In this document: positions 1 to 9,253 of the stretch, one piece after another
Position numbering within the stretch: position 1 is the first letter of the stretch
Layout: every line of letters starts with the position of its first letter
Assembly: GCA_022822005.1 (NCBI GenBank)
Contig: JAJECO010000084.1
Span: forward strand, 62,001-126,000
Length of the DNA stretch: 64,000 nucleotides
Source of the DNA: Candidatus Poribacteria bacterium
Lineage (GTDB): Bacteria; Poribacteria; WGA-4E; PCPOR2b
Reading direction: 5' to 3'
Translations under genes and position numbers: made by a program
The notes under the pieces: generated by a model
Seen by the model: only the letters and a program-made list of their open reading frames with translations
Told to the model about the DNA's origin: nothing
The model's database searches: none

Positions 1-1361
1 ATTTTTACAAATCCTTCCGCATCAATCTCCCCAATATCACCCGTGTGGAACCATCCATCTGAATCAATCGCTTCCGCCGTATCTGACGGTTTGTTGAAAT
101 AGCCCTGCATAATGTGGGGACCACGCGACAGAATCTCACCATCTTCAGCGATCTTTACCTCTATGCCCGGAACAACGGGACCCACAGTGCCAAACTTCCA
201 CTGATCTGGACGGTTCACACTAATAACAGGCGAGGTTTCAGTCAGACCATATCCTTCAAGGATGAGGATGCCTGCTGCATGGAAGAACTCTGCAATCGCC
301 TGCGATAAGGGCGCACCACCGGACACAAAAAATCGCAAGCGTCCACCGGTTGCCGCCTTAAGTTTCTGGAAAACCAGCTTGTCGGCAATACTCGCCTTCA
401 GCGATAACATGGAGGAGGGCTCTCTTTTCTCCTGTACGGCTTGGCTTACCTTCGAACCAACACCGACGCTCCAGTGGAAAATCTTCTGCTTGAGACCAGA
501 ACCTTCCTTAACAGAACGGAGTATTCTTTCGTGCATCCCTTCATAGAGGCGGGGTACACTCATCATAATTGTGGGGCGAACGTCCTGCATATCTTGGCGG
601 ATCGTAAACAGGCTTTCAGCATACGATATATTCGCACCACCGCTAAGTGGCAGATAGTGCCCACCCATCCGTTCAAATACGTGCGATAACGGAAGGAAGG
701 AAAGGAAAATGTCATCAGGGGTGATTGACACAATCCCCGTTGCCGCCTGCACATTCGACATAAAGTTGCCGTGGGTCAGCATAGCGCCCTTCGGATCACC
801 TGTTGTGCCGGAGGTATAAATAATCGAGGCAAGATCATCGGGTTCAACAGCCTCACTCGCTTGCTGGTACTTCTCATCACCGTTTTCAACCTGCTGTCCA
901 AGCTCACATACCTGATCAAATGTACGCACCGAATCGTCCGGTAAATCATCAAAAACAATAATGTGCTGTAGATTCGTTGTGGCATTTGTGTCAAAGGCTT
1001 TGATCTTCTCCAACTGTTGTTCACTGGATACACAGATGACCTTTGCCCCCGAATCCCTGACGATGTACTCTACCTGTGCGGCCGTCAACGTTGAAAACAT
1101 CGGCACAGTAACGCCACCACCGGCAAGCGTTGCCAAGTCCGTTATTGCCCATTCCGGTCGGTTTTCCGATAACAGGGCGACTCGATCTCCTTTCTGCAAG
1201 CCGAGTTCAGCCAACCCCAAGCAAAAGTGCTTTATCCGCTCTCCAAGCGTTGCATAGGAGATGTCCTGCCACTGCTTATCAACTTTGTAAGATAACGCAG
1301 ACTTCGATCCGTGTTGCTGGATGGTATTTTGTACCATCTGGTTGATTGTTACTTTATCCAT
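1..1361 (-). CDS. Long-chain acyl-CoA synthetase (AMP-forming), C-terminus cut by window edge
   Basis: Adenylate-forming enzyme expected to convert a fatty acid, ATP and CoA to acyl-CoA, feeding lipid synthesis or beta-oxidation. The frame starts at an ATG at 1361 behind an AAGGAGG site and is still open at base 1, so about 453 codons are visible of the roughly 600 usual for the family. The P-loop YTSGTTGDPKG lies near residue 182, the A5 motif GYGLTETSP near 370 and the adenylate-binding GWFHTGDIGEID near 435, all intact. The C-terminal lid domain with the second catalytic lysine is outside the window. Family assignment is firm; chain-length specificity cannot be read. A gap of about 210 bases without visible signals separates it from the peptidase gene transcribed toward it. 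Confidence 0.9.
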   Translation of the reverse strand, partial: MDKVTINQMVQNTIQQHGSKSALSYKVDKQWQDISYATLGERIKHFCLGLAELGLQKGDRVALLSENRPEWAITDLATLAGGGVTVPMFSTLTAAQVEYIVRDSGAKVICVSSEQQLEKIKAFDTNATTNLQHIIVFDDLPDDSVRTFDQVCELGQQVENGDEKYQQASEAVEPDDLASIIYTSGTTGDPKGAMLTHGNFMSNVQAATGIVSITPDDIFLSFLPLSHVFERMGGHYLPLSGGANISYAESLFTIRQDMQDVRPTIMMSVPRLYEGMHERILRSVKEGSGLKQKIFHWSVGVGSKVSQAVQEKREPSSMLSLKASIADKLVFQKLKAATGGRLRFFVSGGAPLSQAIAEFFHAAGILILEGYGLTETSPVISVNRPDQWKFGTVGPVVPGIEVKIAEDGEILSRGPHIMQGYFNKPSDTAEAIDSDGWFHTGDIGEIDAEGFVK

Positions 1362-1572
1362 GACCAACCTCCTTGTATTAGGATTATGGGTAATCTGGAA
1401 AACGCTGACGTAAATACCTTATCGCTTACTCTCTATTCAGTTTCGCAACTGTCCCTCAACACTTGAGCTTCAATGCTCGTAGCACATATAGCACCGATGC
1501 GCATTATACCCTTACTTACAAAAGAGGGTCAACCGGAAAATAAGAGGATAAGAAAATGTTAAAACACGCCTA

Positions 1573-3585
1573 TCACACACTTTTCTCCTCATCACCTTTC
1601 ACATCATGGGTAATGTACTTGTTATACCACGCCAACTGGCGCGTTAGCACATCCAACTGATGGCGCGGCTCCCCAATACTATGCCCCTCGCGTGGATACT
1701 TGACAAACAGTGTCTCAACTCCAACAGCTTTAAGACCAGCGTAGAATTCCTCCGATTGTGGTAAGGGAACACGGATATCTTCCTCGCCGTGCAGGATGAG
1801 AGTCGGAGTCAGGGCACGATCCACATGGTTAATCGGCGACCGTTCACGATACAAGTCTAAACCCTTTGATGGAGGACCTGCAAAGTAGAGTGACATAAAA
1901 CTTGGAATATCGGTTTGTGCATAAAAACTGACCAAGTTGATGACGCCACACACATTACAAGCCGCTTTGAAGCGATCGGTATGAGTGATAACCCAGCCAG
2001 TCATGTAGCCACCGTAGCTTGAACCACCGACAATTAGACGGTCGGGATCGACAACCCCCTGCTCAATCAGAAAGTCAACACCCGTCATGATGTCTTGGTA
2101 ATCGCCGCCGCCCCAGTCACCGTAGTTTGCCGTGGCAAAGGCGTTCCCGTATCCATCCCCGCCGCGGAAGTTCGGGGCAAAGTAAGCAAAACCTTCGCCG
2201 CTGAAATAGTGCCATGTCGGTTTGAACCCTAAATCGCGTGAGCTACGGGGCCCACCGTGTGGCTCAACAATGAGCGGATAGCTTTTACCCGTCTCGTAAC
2301 CAACGGGTAAACAAAGCAACCCTTCGATCTCAAGCCCATCGCTGCTCTGCCACTGGACCACCCGCACTTCGCCAAGTGCAAAGTTTGCTATCTGCGGGTT
2401 GAGTGTCGTAAGCCGCTCCATCTCTCCCGTCTGGACAGTCCCGACGTAAAGGTCTGCTGGAGCGTACGACTCACTGCGAGTACATAGGAATGTGTCGCCA
2501 TCATTGGCGATGGAAATATCTCCAACAACACAATCGCCGTGAGTGATCTGACGAATTTCTCCCGTCTCTTTTGAAGTGGAATAAAGCTGCCAGCGCACCC
2601 GATCCATAGCGATAAAGTAGATTGCCTCGCCATCCGGAGACCAAACCGGTCCATCGGCATTACGGTCAAGCGGAACAGCAGTCAGGTTTGTTGACGTACC
2701 CCCTTCCGACGAGATGACGTGGAGATCCTTCTGACCATAACGTTCGGGGCTATGCAAGTATGCAATCTGTCCTCCATCCGGTGACCACCGCGGCGTACTC
2801 TCTCCACCGGTGTGCGCTGTCAATTTTTGGACGTTCTTGGTTTCGATGTCGACGACATGCACCGTCCCGTTAAACATCGTATCATTCGCCTTTGGGGAAG
2901 GCGTAGCAATAAAGACGATCTGTTCCCCATCCGGAGACCAATCGGGCTCGCTAACGTGAAAGTCCCCTACCGTCAGCCGCTGAGATTTGTCTACATCGGA
3001 ATCCTCAACCGACCCTTCCCCAACCAAACTAAAGAGCAGCTCAGGTTCGTCGTCCAGCGTTTCGACCTCAATAGCCCACAAATGTTGCTGTTTGAAGTCA
3101 TCCACCCCCATAACTATCCGGTCGTCTTGGGCTTTCTTTCGCCTCTCTTCAACCGCGCTATCTTTCTCGTCCTTGAGAAATGCGATCCGTTTTCCATCAG
3201 ATGACCATCGCGGATTTGATGCGCCGTTGCTTACATGGGTAAGTTGTTTTGCTTCACCACCCTCAATCGGAATAATCCAGATCTGTGCCTTGTCGTCCCC
3301 CCGTTTTGAAACAAAGGCAAGGCGCGTGCTGTCAGGTGACCATTGCGGATTGTTGTCCCCATTCGGACCGTTCGTCAATTGGAACGGTTCGCCGCCATCG
3401 GTTGAAACCAACCAAATATGGCCCCGGTGCTCGCTCTTTTCCGCTTCGAGGATTGGAACAGTTCGGACAAACACTGCCCATTTTCCATCAGGCGAGATCG
3501 CTGCTCCACTGAGTCCCCTCAACCCAACAATATCTTTCGGTTGAAGTGTTGGCAGCCCTTGACGTTTTTGAGTGTTCGCAGTCAT
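1573..3585 (-). CDS. S9 family peptidase (acylaminoacyl-peptidase/dipeptidyl aminopeptidase type)
   Basis: Serine peptidase of the prolyl-oligopeptidase family, expected to trim short peptides in the cytoplasm. The N-terminal half is a beta-propeller of TolB/WD40-like blades, each with a W-S-P-D-G core (for example NPQWSPDS, EPDWSPDG, TPRWSPDG). The C-terminal alpha/beta-hydrolase domain carries the triad: Ser523 in GGSSYGGY, Asp603 in HGEEDIRVP and His635 in EGHS. An upstream in-frame ATG at 3606 exists, but the AGGAG site sits 11 bases before the ATG at 3585, which also begins the family-like N-terminus, so 3585 is chosen. There is no signal peptide. It stands alone, with gaps of about 200 bases on both sides. 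Exact peptide specificity is unknown. Confidence 0.9.
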   Translation of the reverse strand: MTANTQKRQGLPTLQPKDIVGLRGLSGAAISPDGKWAVFVRTVPILEAEKSEHRGHIWLVSTDGGEPFQLTNGPNGDNNPQWSPDSTRLAFVSKRGDDKAQIWIIPIEGGEAKQLTHVSNGASNPRWSSDGKRIAFLKDEKDSAVEERRKKAQDDRIVMGVDDFKQQHLWAIEVETLDDEPELLFSLVGEGSVEDSDVDKSQRLTVGDFHVSEPDWSPDGEQIVFIATPSPKANDTMFNGTVHVVDIETKNVQKLTAHTGGESTPRWSPDGGQIAYLHSPERYGQKDLHVISSEGGTSTNLTAVPLDRNADGPVWSPDGEAIYFIAMDRVRWQLYSTSKETGEIRQITHGDCVVGDISIANDGDTFLCTRSESYAPADLYVGTVQTGEMERLTTLNPQIANFALGEVRVVQWQSSDGLEIEGLLCLPVGYETGKSYPLIVEPHGGPRSSRDLGFKPTWHYFSGEGFAYFAPNFRGGDGYGNAFATANYGDWGGGDYQDIMTGVDFLIEQGVVDPDRLIVGGSSYGGYMTGWVITHTDRFKAACNVCGVINLVSFYAQTDIPSFMSLYFAGPPSKGLDLYRERSPINHVDRALTPTLILHGEEDIRVPLPQSEEFYAGLKAVGVETLFVKYPREGHSIGEPRHQLDVLTRQLAWYNKYITHDVKGDEEKSV

Positions 3586-3888
3586 GAGATTCTCTGCTCC
3601 TATCAATCATGGTGTTTAGAGAATAGATGTGGGAAAGTTGGGGCAGTTGTGGTAAAATATCTTTTGACCCAATAATCTGAGTTTCGGTAGAAGAATATTA
3701 TAAAACGATAAGATTGCTCAAAACAAGCGAATCCGATAATACCCCATTTACCAGACATTTTCAAGTCCCTATTTCATCAAGGACTTCGAGAATCGGAGAC
3801 CGTTTTGAAAGGGCTGAGACCTGCAATAGCGGCGATCAAATCTGAGGACACGAAAAGAAGGAGAAGGCAGAGAACAGGCGTTCCGCCA

Positions 3889-4725
3889 ATGAATATGAAA
3901 AACGTGGATGAAGACGCTCTTTTTGACCTCGCACAGCAAGAAAATGATCAGATAGATCTGGCGACGGGTGCCCTCCTCATTGCCAAAGACGCCTATATCG
4001 ATCTGGACATTGAGGTGTATCTACAACGGTTGAATCAGATGGCTGAAGAAGTTCAATCACAGATCGGAGGGGAAACGGATACGCATGATCAGATTAACCA
4101 CTTAAACCGCTATCTATTTGAGACACAGGAATTCGCGGGCAGCAGTCAAGAAAATTACTACGATGCACGGAATAGTTATCTTAACGAAGTGCTTGAGCGC
4201 AAAATTGGCATTCCTATTACGCTTTCGGTTGTGTATATGGAAATTGGTAAGCGAATCGGGTTGCCGTTGGTAGGAGTCGGTTTCCCCGGCCACTTTATCG
4301 TCAAACATCGGGACTTAGAGACCGTAATCGACCCCTTTGAGAAAGGGAAAATCTTGTCCGATGAAGCTCTCTCGGACAGATTGACCCAGATTTTCCGTGA
4401 ACCCGTGCCGGCGCATCCCCGTTTCCTGCAAGCGGTTACGCATAAAGAGATTCTCGCACGGATGCTGCGAAACCTAAGACAAATTCACTTCAGGGATGGC
4501 GAGTACGAGAAAGCAGTTAAAACCGCCGAGCAGATCACATGGCTCGCCCCTCAATCCGCACAAGACTACCGAGATCTCGGTTATCTGTCCTATCAAGTCA
4601 AGGCATACGCCAAGTCTCTGGACTCCTTCGACGCCTATCTTCGCCTATCGGACGATCCCCCAGATCAAGAGGAAATTCATAGGAATATTCGTGTCCTGAC
4701 CCAACAGATTGCCAAACTGAATTAG
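3889..4725 (+). CDS. SirB1/transglutaminase-like family protein with TPR-like tail
   Basis: Member of the SirB1 family (transglutaminase-like fold plus tetratricopeptide-like helices). These proteins are widespread but their biochemical role is not settled. The core block around ERKIGIPITLSVVYMEIG and GFPGHFIVKH is diagnostic. The last 80 residues form helical pairs (EKAVKTAEQITWLAPQ and following) typical of the C-terminal repeats. The start is uncertain. ATG 3889 gives 278 residues, the family length, but has no clear ribosome site. A TTG at 3805 has GGAG six bases upstream and would add 28 basic residues with no family resemblance. It is not obviously in an operon; the next gene begins 95 bases later with its own strong ribosome site. 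Confidence 0.82.
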   Translation: MNMKNVDEDALFDLAQQENDQIDLATGALLIAKDAYIDLDIEVYLQRLNQMAEEVQSQIGGETDTHDQINHLNRYLFETQEFAGSSQENYYDARNSYLNEVLERKIGIPITLSVVYMEIGKRIGLPLVGVGFPGHFIVKHRDLETVIDPFEKGKILSDEALSDRLTQIFREPVPAHPRFLQAVTHKEILARMLRNLRQIHFRDGEYEKAVKTAEQITWLAPQSAQDYRDLGYLSYQVKAYAKSLDSFDAYLRLSDDPPDQEEIHRNIRVLTQQIAKLN

Positions 4726-4820
4726 CTGCACCCAATTCATATATCCAACCTTCCTGCGATTTAACCCCCGCCTACATCGACGCACGAAGGATGGGTACAG
4801 TATAACCCAGGAGGAACTGT

Positions 4821-5909
4821 ATGGACCGTAAACTCCGTTTCGCCGTGATTGGTGCCGGTAGATTTGCTGAAGAATGTCAGATTCCCGGCTTGCAGCGCCA
4901 CCCCGATGCAGAAGTTGTCGCACTGTGCCGACGCAACCGTGATTTGTGTGAACAAACCGCCCTTAAATTCGGCGTCCCTAAAGTCCATACAGACTATGCA
5001 GCCGTGATCGCCGATGATACGATCGATGCGGTGACAATCGTGACACCAAACGCCTTCCACCATCCCATTGCGGTAGAAGCACTCCAAGCAGGAAAGCACG
5101 TTTTCTGCGAGAAACCCTTAGCAATGAATGCCTCCGAAGCGCGTGAGATGTGCGACATCGCAGAAGCCAGTGGCAAAATCCATCATGTCGCTTTCACATT
5201 CCGATATACACACTGCCTCTATAAACTGCGTCAAATGCTCAATAACGGGGTGATTGGCAAACCGCTTTATGTTCGTATTCAATGCGATGGCTGGAGCGCG
5301 CTGCAATCATCAGCAACCGCAGCATGGCGCAACCAAAAAAGCCTTTCTGGAACTGGTATGCTTGGCGATATGGGATCTCACTTTTTTGATGCCATCCGCT
5401 GGGTATGCGGTGATATTACACAAATATGCGGCGTGCTACATAACGTGCCGCGTGTTCGTCCGCATGTCAGCACAGGTGAACCGACTCCAATTGATACCGA
5501 TGATCTCGCTGCCGCTTGGTTTGAAACCGAATCTGGCTTAAAAGGGCAGTTCTTCGTCAGTAGTATCACGCCGCCACGCCCAGAAAATAAGTACATCGAG
5601 GTCGTTGGCGAAGAGGGGGCACTGTTCGCTTACTTGAGTCGTGGCCATCAAGAGGGTCTGCGGTTTCGCCATCGGGACGGTGATTGGAAAACGATTGATC
5701 TGCCATCCGAAGCTGCTGAAGGCAAACCGCACGCGTTGGGACGAATGATGGGTAGTTACGTTGATGGGATTCTCAGGGGGAAACTTAATCCAGATCGAGA
5801 TCCTTCTTTCTTCGACGGCTGGAAGGTACAGTTAGCAATCGATGCAGTTGCCGAATCTGCCGAACAAAAAAAGTGGATCGATCTAGGAAACAGAACAACC
5901 GACCAATGA
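4821..5909 (+). CDS. Gfo/Idh/MocA family NAD(P)-dependent oxidoreductase
   Basis: Cytosolic dehydrogenase that would oxidise or reduce a sugar, inositol or related polyol with NAD(P). The Rossmann motif VIGAGRFAE is at residues 9-17 and the family lysine motif CEKPLA at 96-101. The substrate domain has the usual glycine-rich GMLGDMGSHFFDAIRW block, where the catalytic histidine is expected. Its 362 residues are normal for the family. The start is well supported: CAGGAGG lies seven bases before the ATG. This is one of five family members in the window, with no two adjacent on one strand. The substrate cannot be assigned from sequence alone. Confidence 0.9.
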   Translation: MDRKLRFAVIGAGRFAEECQIPGLQRHPDAEVVALCRRNRDLCEQTALKFGVPKVHTDYAAVIADDTIDAVTIVTPNAFHHPIAVEALQAGKHVFCEKPLAMNASEAREMCDIAEASGKIHHVAFTFRYTHCLYKLRQMLNNGVIGKPLYVRIQCDGWSALQSSATAAWRNQKSLSGTGMLGDMGSHFFDAIRWVCGDITQICGVLHNVPRVRPHVSTGEPTPIDTDDLAAAWFETESGLKGQFFVSSITPPRPENKYIEVVGEEGALFAYLSRGHQEGLRFRHRDGDWKTIDLPSEAAEGKPHALGRMMGSYVDGILRGKLNPDRDPSFFDGWKVQLAIDAVAESAEQKKWIDLGNRTTDQ

Positions 5910-5938
5910 TGTGTAATAACAAAGAATGTATTTTTTTC

Positions 5939-5967
5939 TTGACCGCATGTACATATTGGCATACAAT
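5939..5967 (+). promoter_or_regulatory. Sigma-70-type promoter candidate
   Basis: TTGACC (5939-5944), a 17-base spacer and TACAAT (5962-5967) match the -35/-10 consensus closely. It lies about 300 bases before the ATG at 6276, so it would give that gene a long untranslated leader. The leader (5975-6275) holds one short inverted pair, AGAAATC...GATTTCT near 5990-6022, and no convincing small gene. Confidence 0.5.
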
Positions 5968-6275
5968 TAATAGTAATGTGTTGATAATATATAGAAATCT
6001 CTAAGTCGTTCGGGCGATTTCTGCGTTTTAACAGTGCGTGCAAGGTTAGGGCACGAGCATTTCACTTTTTGCAAGGTTTTCTGCGTGAACAATCGGTGGA
6101 TGACCGCTCGACGCTGGCTCTGTACATCTTTCCAGTCAGGAACTTACAGCGGGTGCGCCTCTCCATCGACTGGTAAATCGTCTACCACAGAAAGATACAC
6201 TGCTTTAACATCTCATGCTAAGATGATACAAAAGGTTATCCAACTGTTGACGCAAACTATTTTTGGAGGTAACAA

Positions 6276-7754
6276 ATGAGCGCGAAAAAAACCTCAGGGG
6301 CTTTGATGACCTCGTTGATTGTTCACGGAGTCGCCTTCTTCGTCACGGGTATCTACCTCGTTACCCAAACCCAGCAGTTCAAAGATTTAGTCGGTGCCGA
6401 GGTGCTGCAGGCAAAGGAACCCCCTAAGCCACAAGTCCGGAAACCGGTCATCAAGCCGGTGGTCAAACCAACCGTTCCGACCACAAATACAGTGGTTGTC
6501 GAGCAGGTTCAGGTCCAACCCAGAGTGACGACAGCAGCCGTTGTGCGTCCGACCTCCGTGCAACCGCAAACCGTTTTGGAATTCTCCAATAAAGTGGTGA
6601 AGTTGGAAGCACCACTCAATCCTAACGTTCCCAAAGTAACAAGCCCAAATCAGCCCGTACCACAAGTCGTGACACATGCCGACCTGCCGGTTTCTGATGC
6701 GCCAGGGGCGTTGGCATTCTCCGCACCCGTCGCCACAGCTCCAAGCGCCGCAGCCGCCAACATTGGTCGCGGTATCGGCGGTATCGTGCAGGTGAAGGTC
6801 GCCTTTGCGCGTCCCAAGGGACTTGCTATGGTCGAAAATGTCGGTGCCGTTCGCGATGCTTTGAGCGATGTCGTTGAAAACATTACGCTCGGTAACGTCG
6901 AAGTGCCTCCACTGCCACGCGGTGAACCCGGTGGGCGTGTCGTTGGTCGTGGTGCCGATATTCGCGGTGTCTTCCGCTTCACCCGTGTCCGCCACAGCCT
7001 CGCTGACTGGTGGGCTGATGCCTCCTCGCTGAACGCTTTCACCAAATGGCTCAATGAACGTACCAAGATTAAGACAGACATGAACGTCGAAGGCGGCGCG
7101 TTGAAACTGAACGACGCTAACTTGATGAAATGTCCCTTAGTCTTCATGACGGGACATGATCCCGCACACGTTCGTTCCAAGAACCTAATGGGTCGCCAAT
7201 ATGGCGGCGGTAAGATGGACAGCCGATTCTCCGAGACAGAAATGGCTCAGTTGCGGCGATACCTTGTCGAAAAAGGCGGTCTCCTCGTCTTTGATGACTG
7301 CGGTATTGACGCGGCAGCGCAAGCGATGCCTCGTTTATTCTTGGCGCAGATGCGATATGTAATGCCAGAATATCAAGTTCAACGGATCCCAAACAACCAC
7401 GAAATGTACGATAACTTCTATGAGATGGGTGGTCCGCCAACCGGATTCGACATCTTCTGGTGGGGATCTCGCCCAGGCAGACGGAACTTTCTCGAAGGGA
7501 TTTCCGTTGGCGACAAAATCACGGTTATTTTGGTCCGCCGTGACTACATGTGTGCGATGGAATCGGTCAGCTTACCAACCCGTTCCGTCAAATACTCACC
7601 CGGTGTCTACCGTTTCATGACCAACGTCGCAGTTTATGCCCTGACGTCCGGCGCGATTTCGGACTATTCTGGATATGTGCCAGAAGATAGACTGGCACAG
7701 CAGAAGCTGCCAACTGAAGCGCCAGAAGCAGCAAAAATTGGAGCACTTGAATAG
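6276..7754 (+). CDS. DUF4159 domain protein with a TonB-like N-terminal anchor
   Basis: Envelope protein of unknown function. Residues about 9-30 form one hydrophobic membrane segment. They are followed by a long Pro/Val/Lys-rich stretch (PPKPQVRKPVIKPVVKP and onward, roughly residues 47-150) like the periplasm-spanning linker of TonB-type proteins. The C-terminal part, from about FRFTRVRHSLADWW to YRFMTN, is a DUF4159 domain, with the block LRRYLVEKGGLLVFDDCG. In other bacteria DUF4159 proteins often stand near MoxR/vWA genes, which are absent here. GGAGG sits six bases upstream of the ATG. A strong terminator follows, so it is probably a single-gene unit driven from the promoter at 5939. 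The N-terminal TonB resemblance is compositional only; no TonB C-terminal domain is present. Confidence 0.8.
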   Translation: MSAKKTSGALMTSLIVHGVAFFVTGIYLVTQTQQFKDLVGAEVLQAKEPPKPQVRKPVIKPVVKPTVPTTNTVVVEQVQVQPRVTTAAVVRPTSVQPQTVLEFSNKVVKLEAPLNPNVPKVTSPNQPVPQVVTHADLPVSDAPGALAFSAPVATAPSAAAANIGRGIGGIVQVKVAFARPKGLAMVENVGAVRDALSDVVENITLGNVEVPPLPRGEPGGRVVGRGADIRGVFRFTRVRHSLADWWADASSLNAFTKWLNERTKIKTDMNVEGGALKLNDANLMKCPLVFMTGHDPAHVRSKNLMGRQYGGGKMDSRFSETEMAQLRRYLVEKGGLLVFDDCGIDAAAQAMPRLFLAQMRYVMPEYQVQRIPNNHEMYDNFYEMGGPPTGFDIFWWGSRPGRRNFLEGISVGDKITVILVRRDYMCAMESVSLPTRSVKYSPGVYRFMTNVAVYALTSGAISDYSGYVPEDRLAQQKLPTEAPEAAKIGALE

Positions 7755-7793
7755 GATCCTTTGGTTCGGACATCTCTCGAATCAATCAAACAT

Positions 7794-7825
7794 AAAAAGC
7801 AGCCATTTACTTGGCTGCTTTTTTT
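7794..7825 (+). terminator. Rho-independent terminator
   Basis: GCAGCC and GGCTGC pair around an 8-base loop; A5 precedes and T7 follows, extending the stem. It lies 40 bases after the stop of the DUF4159 gene and just before the ribosome site of the next gene. Confidence 0.85.
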
Positions 7826-7855
7826 ATTGCCTTCCCAGCCAAGAAGGAGATTCGC

Positions 7856-9241
7856 ATGGACGCGTACAAGGCACAGTTAGCATTTTCAGAGACACAGTTG
7901 CGCCCACTCTACATCGAAGGGTACACCGACCAACTCAGCTATGCACCGGGTGACGAGATCGGGTTTCACATTTCTACCAGTGCATCGGAGTATTCACTGG
8001 AAATTGTGCGTGTTGGTGCAACCCGTGAGGTAGTTTGGAGTGAGAAAGAACTCCCCGGATCCGCGTACCCGATCCCAGAGGACGCCTCGGCGCACGGCTG
8101 CCGCTGGCCCACCAGTTTCAAGCTACGGGTGCCGGATACATGGCGGAGTGGCTACTATGAAGTCTCAATGCGAGCAGAAGATGACGGTGGGGACTTCACC
8201 TACAGAAATCGTCGGACAGCTGAAGGAATGATGCACTTCATCGTGCGGTCTGCGCAGCCGGGACGCGACACCAAGATCCTACTTCAACTCGCGACCAACA
8301 CCTATAACGCCTATAATAACTGGGGTGGATATAGCGTTTACGGTTATCACGGTCACAGCAACCTACAAGGGCATCGCGTCTCCTTCGACCGACCGATGGG
8401 CGGACTTTTTAGCAGATGGGAGTCGTTCTTTGTCGAATGGGCCGAACAGAATGGCTATACACTCGATTACGCCGCTAATAGTGATCTTGAGTTTCACCCG
8501 GAAATTTTGAAGGGATATCGACTGGTGTTGAGCGTCGGTCACGACGAATATTGGTCTGGCGGGATGCGCGACAACCTTGAGGCGTTCATCGCTGATGGCG
8601 GGAATGCGGCATTTTTTAGCGGCAATTCGGTCTGCTGGCAAGTCCGGAGCGAAGACGAAGGACGCGCGTTAACCTGCTGGAAGCAGTGGTACAACATGGA
8701 CCCGATCTACAAAACAGGGGACTACCGAACTTTGAGTACCTTATGGAGCCATCACCTCGTTGATCGCCCTGAGAACGAACTGACCGGCGTGGGCTTTCTC
8801 CACGGTGGATACCATCTCAGTCACGGTCAGTTCATGGACGGTTCAGGCGAGTATACGGTCCACCGTCCAGAGCACTGGGTTTTTGAGGGAACAGATCTCA
8901 GGCAGGGAGACGCCTTTGGTGGCAAGCACACCATCGTAGGTTACGAGTGTGACGGTTGCGAGTTAAAAATTGTAGATGGACTGCCTGTCCCAACGCATCG
9001 GGATGGTACGCCCGATAACTTCCTTATTCTCTGTACTGCCCCGGTGCGCTGGCATCCAGACGATTCCGAATGGTACGAGCGTTGGGATAGAGGTCGCACC
9101 GGTGCTGCAACGATGGGGATCTATACCCGCGGGGGAACCGTTTTCACCGCCGCTACAACCGATTGGGCGCATGGACTACAGGGCGGCGATCCGGTTGTGG
9201 AGCGCATCACACAAAATGTGCTAAACCGGTTATCTCGTTAA
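7856..9241 (+). CDS. N,N-dimethylformamidase large-subunit-like protein
   Basis: Resembles the beta/large-subunit C-terminal region of N,N-dimethylformamidase, the iron enzyme that splits dimethylformamide to dimethylamine and formate. Recognisable blocks are a beta-sandwich N-terminus with YAPGDEIGFHISTS, then NTYNAYNNWGGYS, then LSVGHDEYWSGGMRDNLEAF and GGNAAFFSGN in the glutamine-amidotransferase-like fold. The ATG at 7856 follows AAGGAG by six bases; the frame runs farther upstream through the terminator, but that extension has no ribosome site. No small alpha subunit gene is adjacent. Most uncultured relatives have unknown substrates, so true DMF hydrolysis is only a possibility. Its stop is 12 bases from the stop of the convergent oxidoreductase gene. 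Confidence 0.75.
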   Translation: MDAYKAQLAFSETQLRPLYIEGYTDQLSYAPGDEIGFHISTSASEYSLEIVRVGATREVVWSEKELPGSAYPIPEDASAHGCRWPTSFKLRVPDTWRSGYYEVSMRAEDDGGDFTYRNRRTAEGMMHFIVRSAQPGRDTKILLQLATNTYNAYNNWGGYSVYGYHGHSNLQGHRVSFDRPMGGLFSRWESFFVEWAEQNGYTLDYAANSDLEFHPEILKGYRLVLSVGHDEYWSGGMRDNLEAFIADGGNAAFFSGNSVCWQVRSEDEGRALTCWKQWYNMDPIYKTGDYRTLSTLWSHHLVDRPENELTGVGFLHGGYHLSHGQFMDGSGEYTVHRPEHWVFEGTDLRQGDAFGGKHTIVGYECDGCELKIVDGLPVPTHRDGTPDNFLILCTAPVRWHPDDSEWYERWDRGRTGAATMGIYTRGGTVFTAATTDWAHGLQGGDPVVERITQNVLNRLSR

Positions 9242-9253
9242 AACGGATAAGGT

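Noticed and set aside
6034-6279. 81-codon frame ending in ATGA overlap with the DUF4159 gene
   Set aside because: Composition is not protein-like, there is no ribosome site, and no recognisable domain; the overlap is probably chance.
6387-6995. 202-codon minus-strand frame
   Set aside because: Shadow of the proline/valine-rich part of the DUF4159 gene; low-complexity translation.
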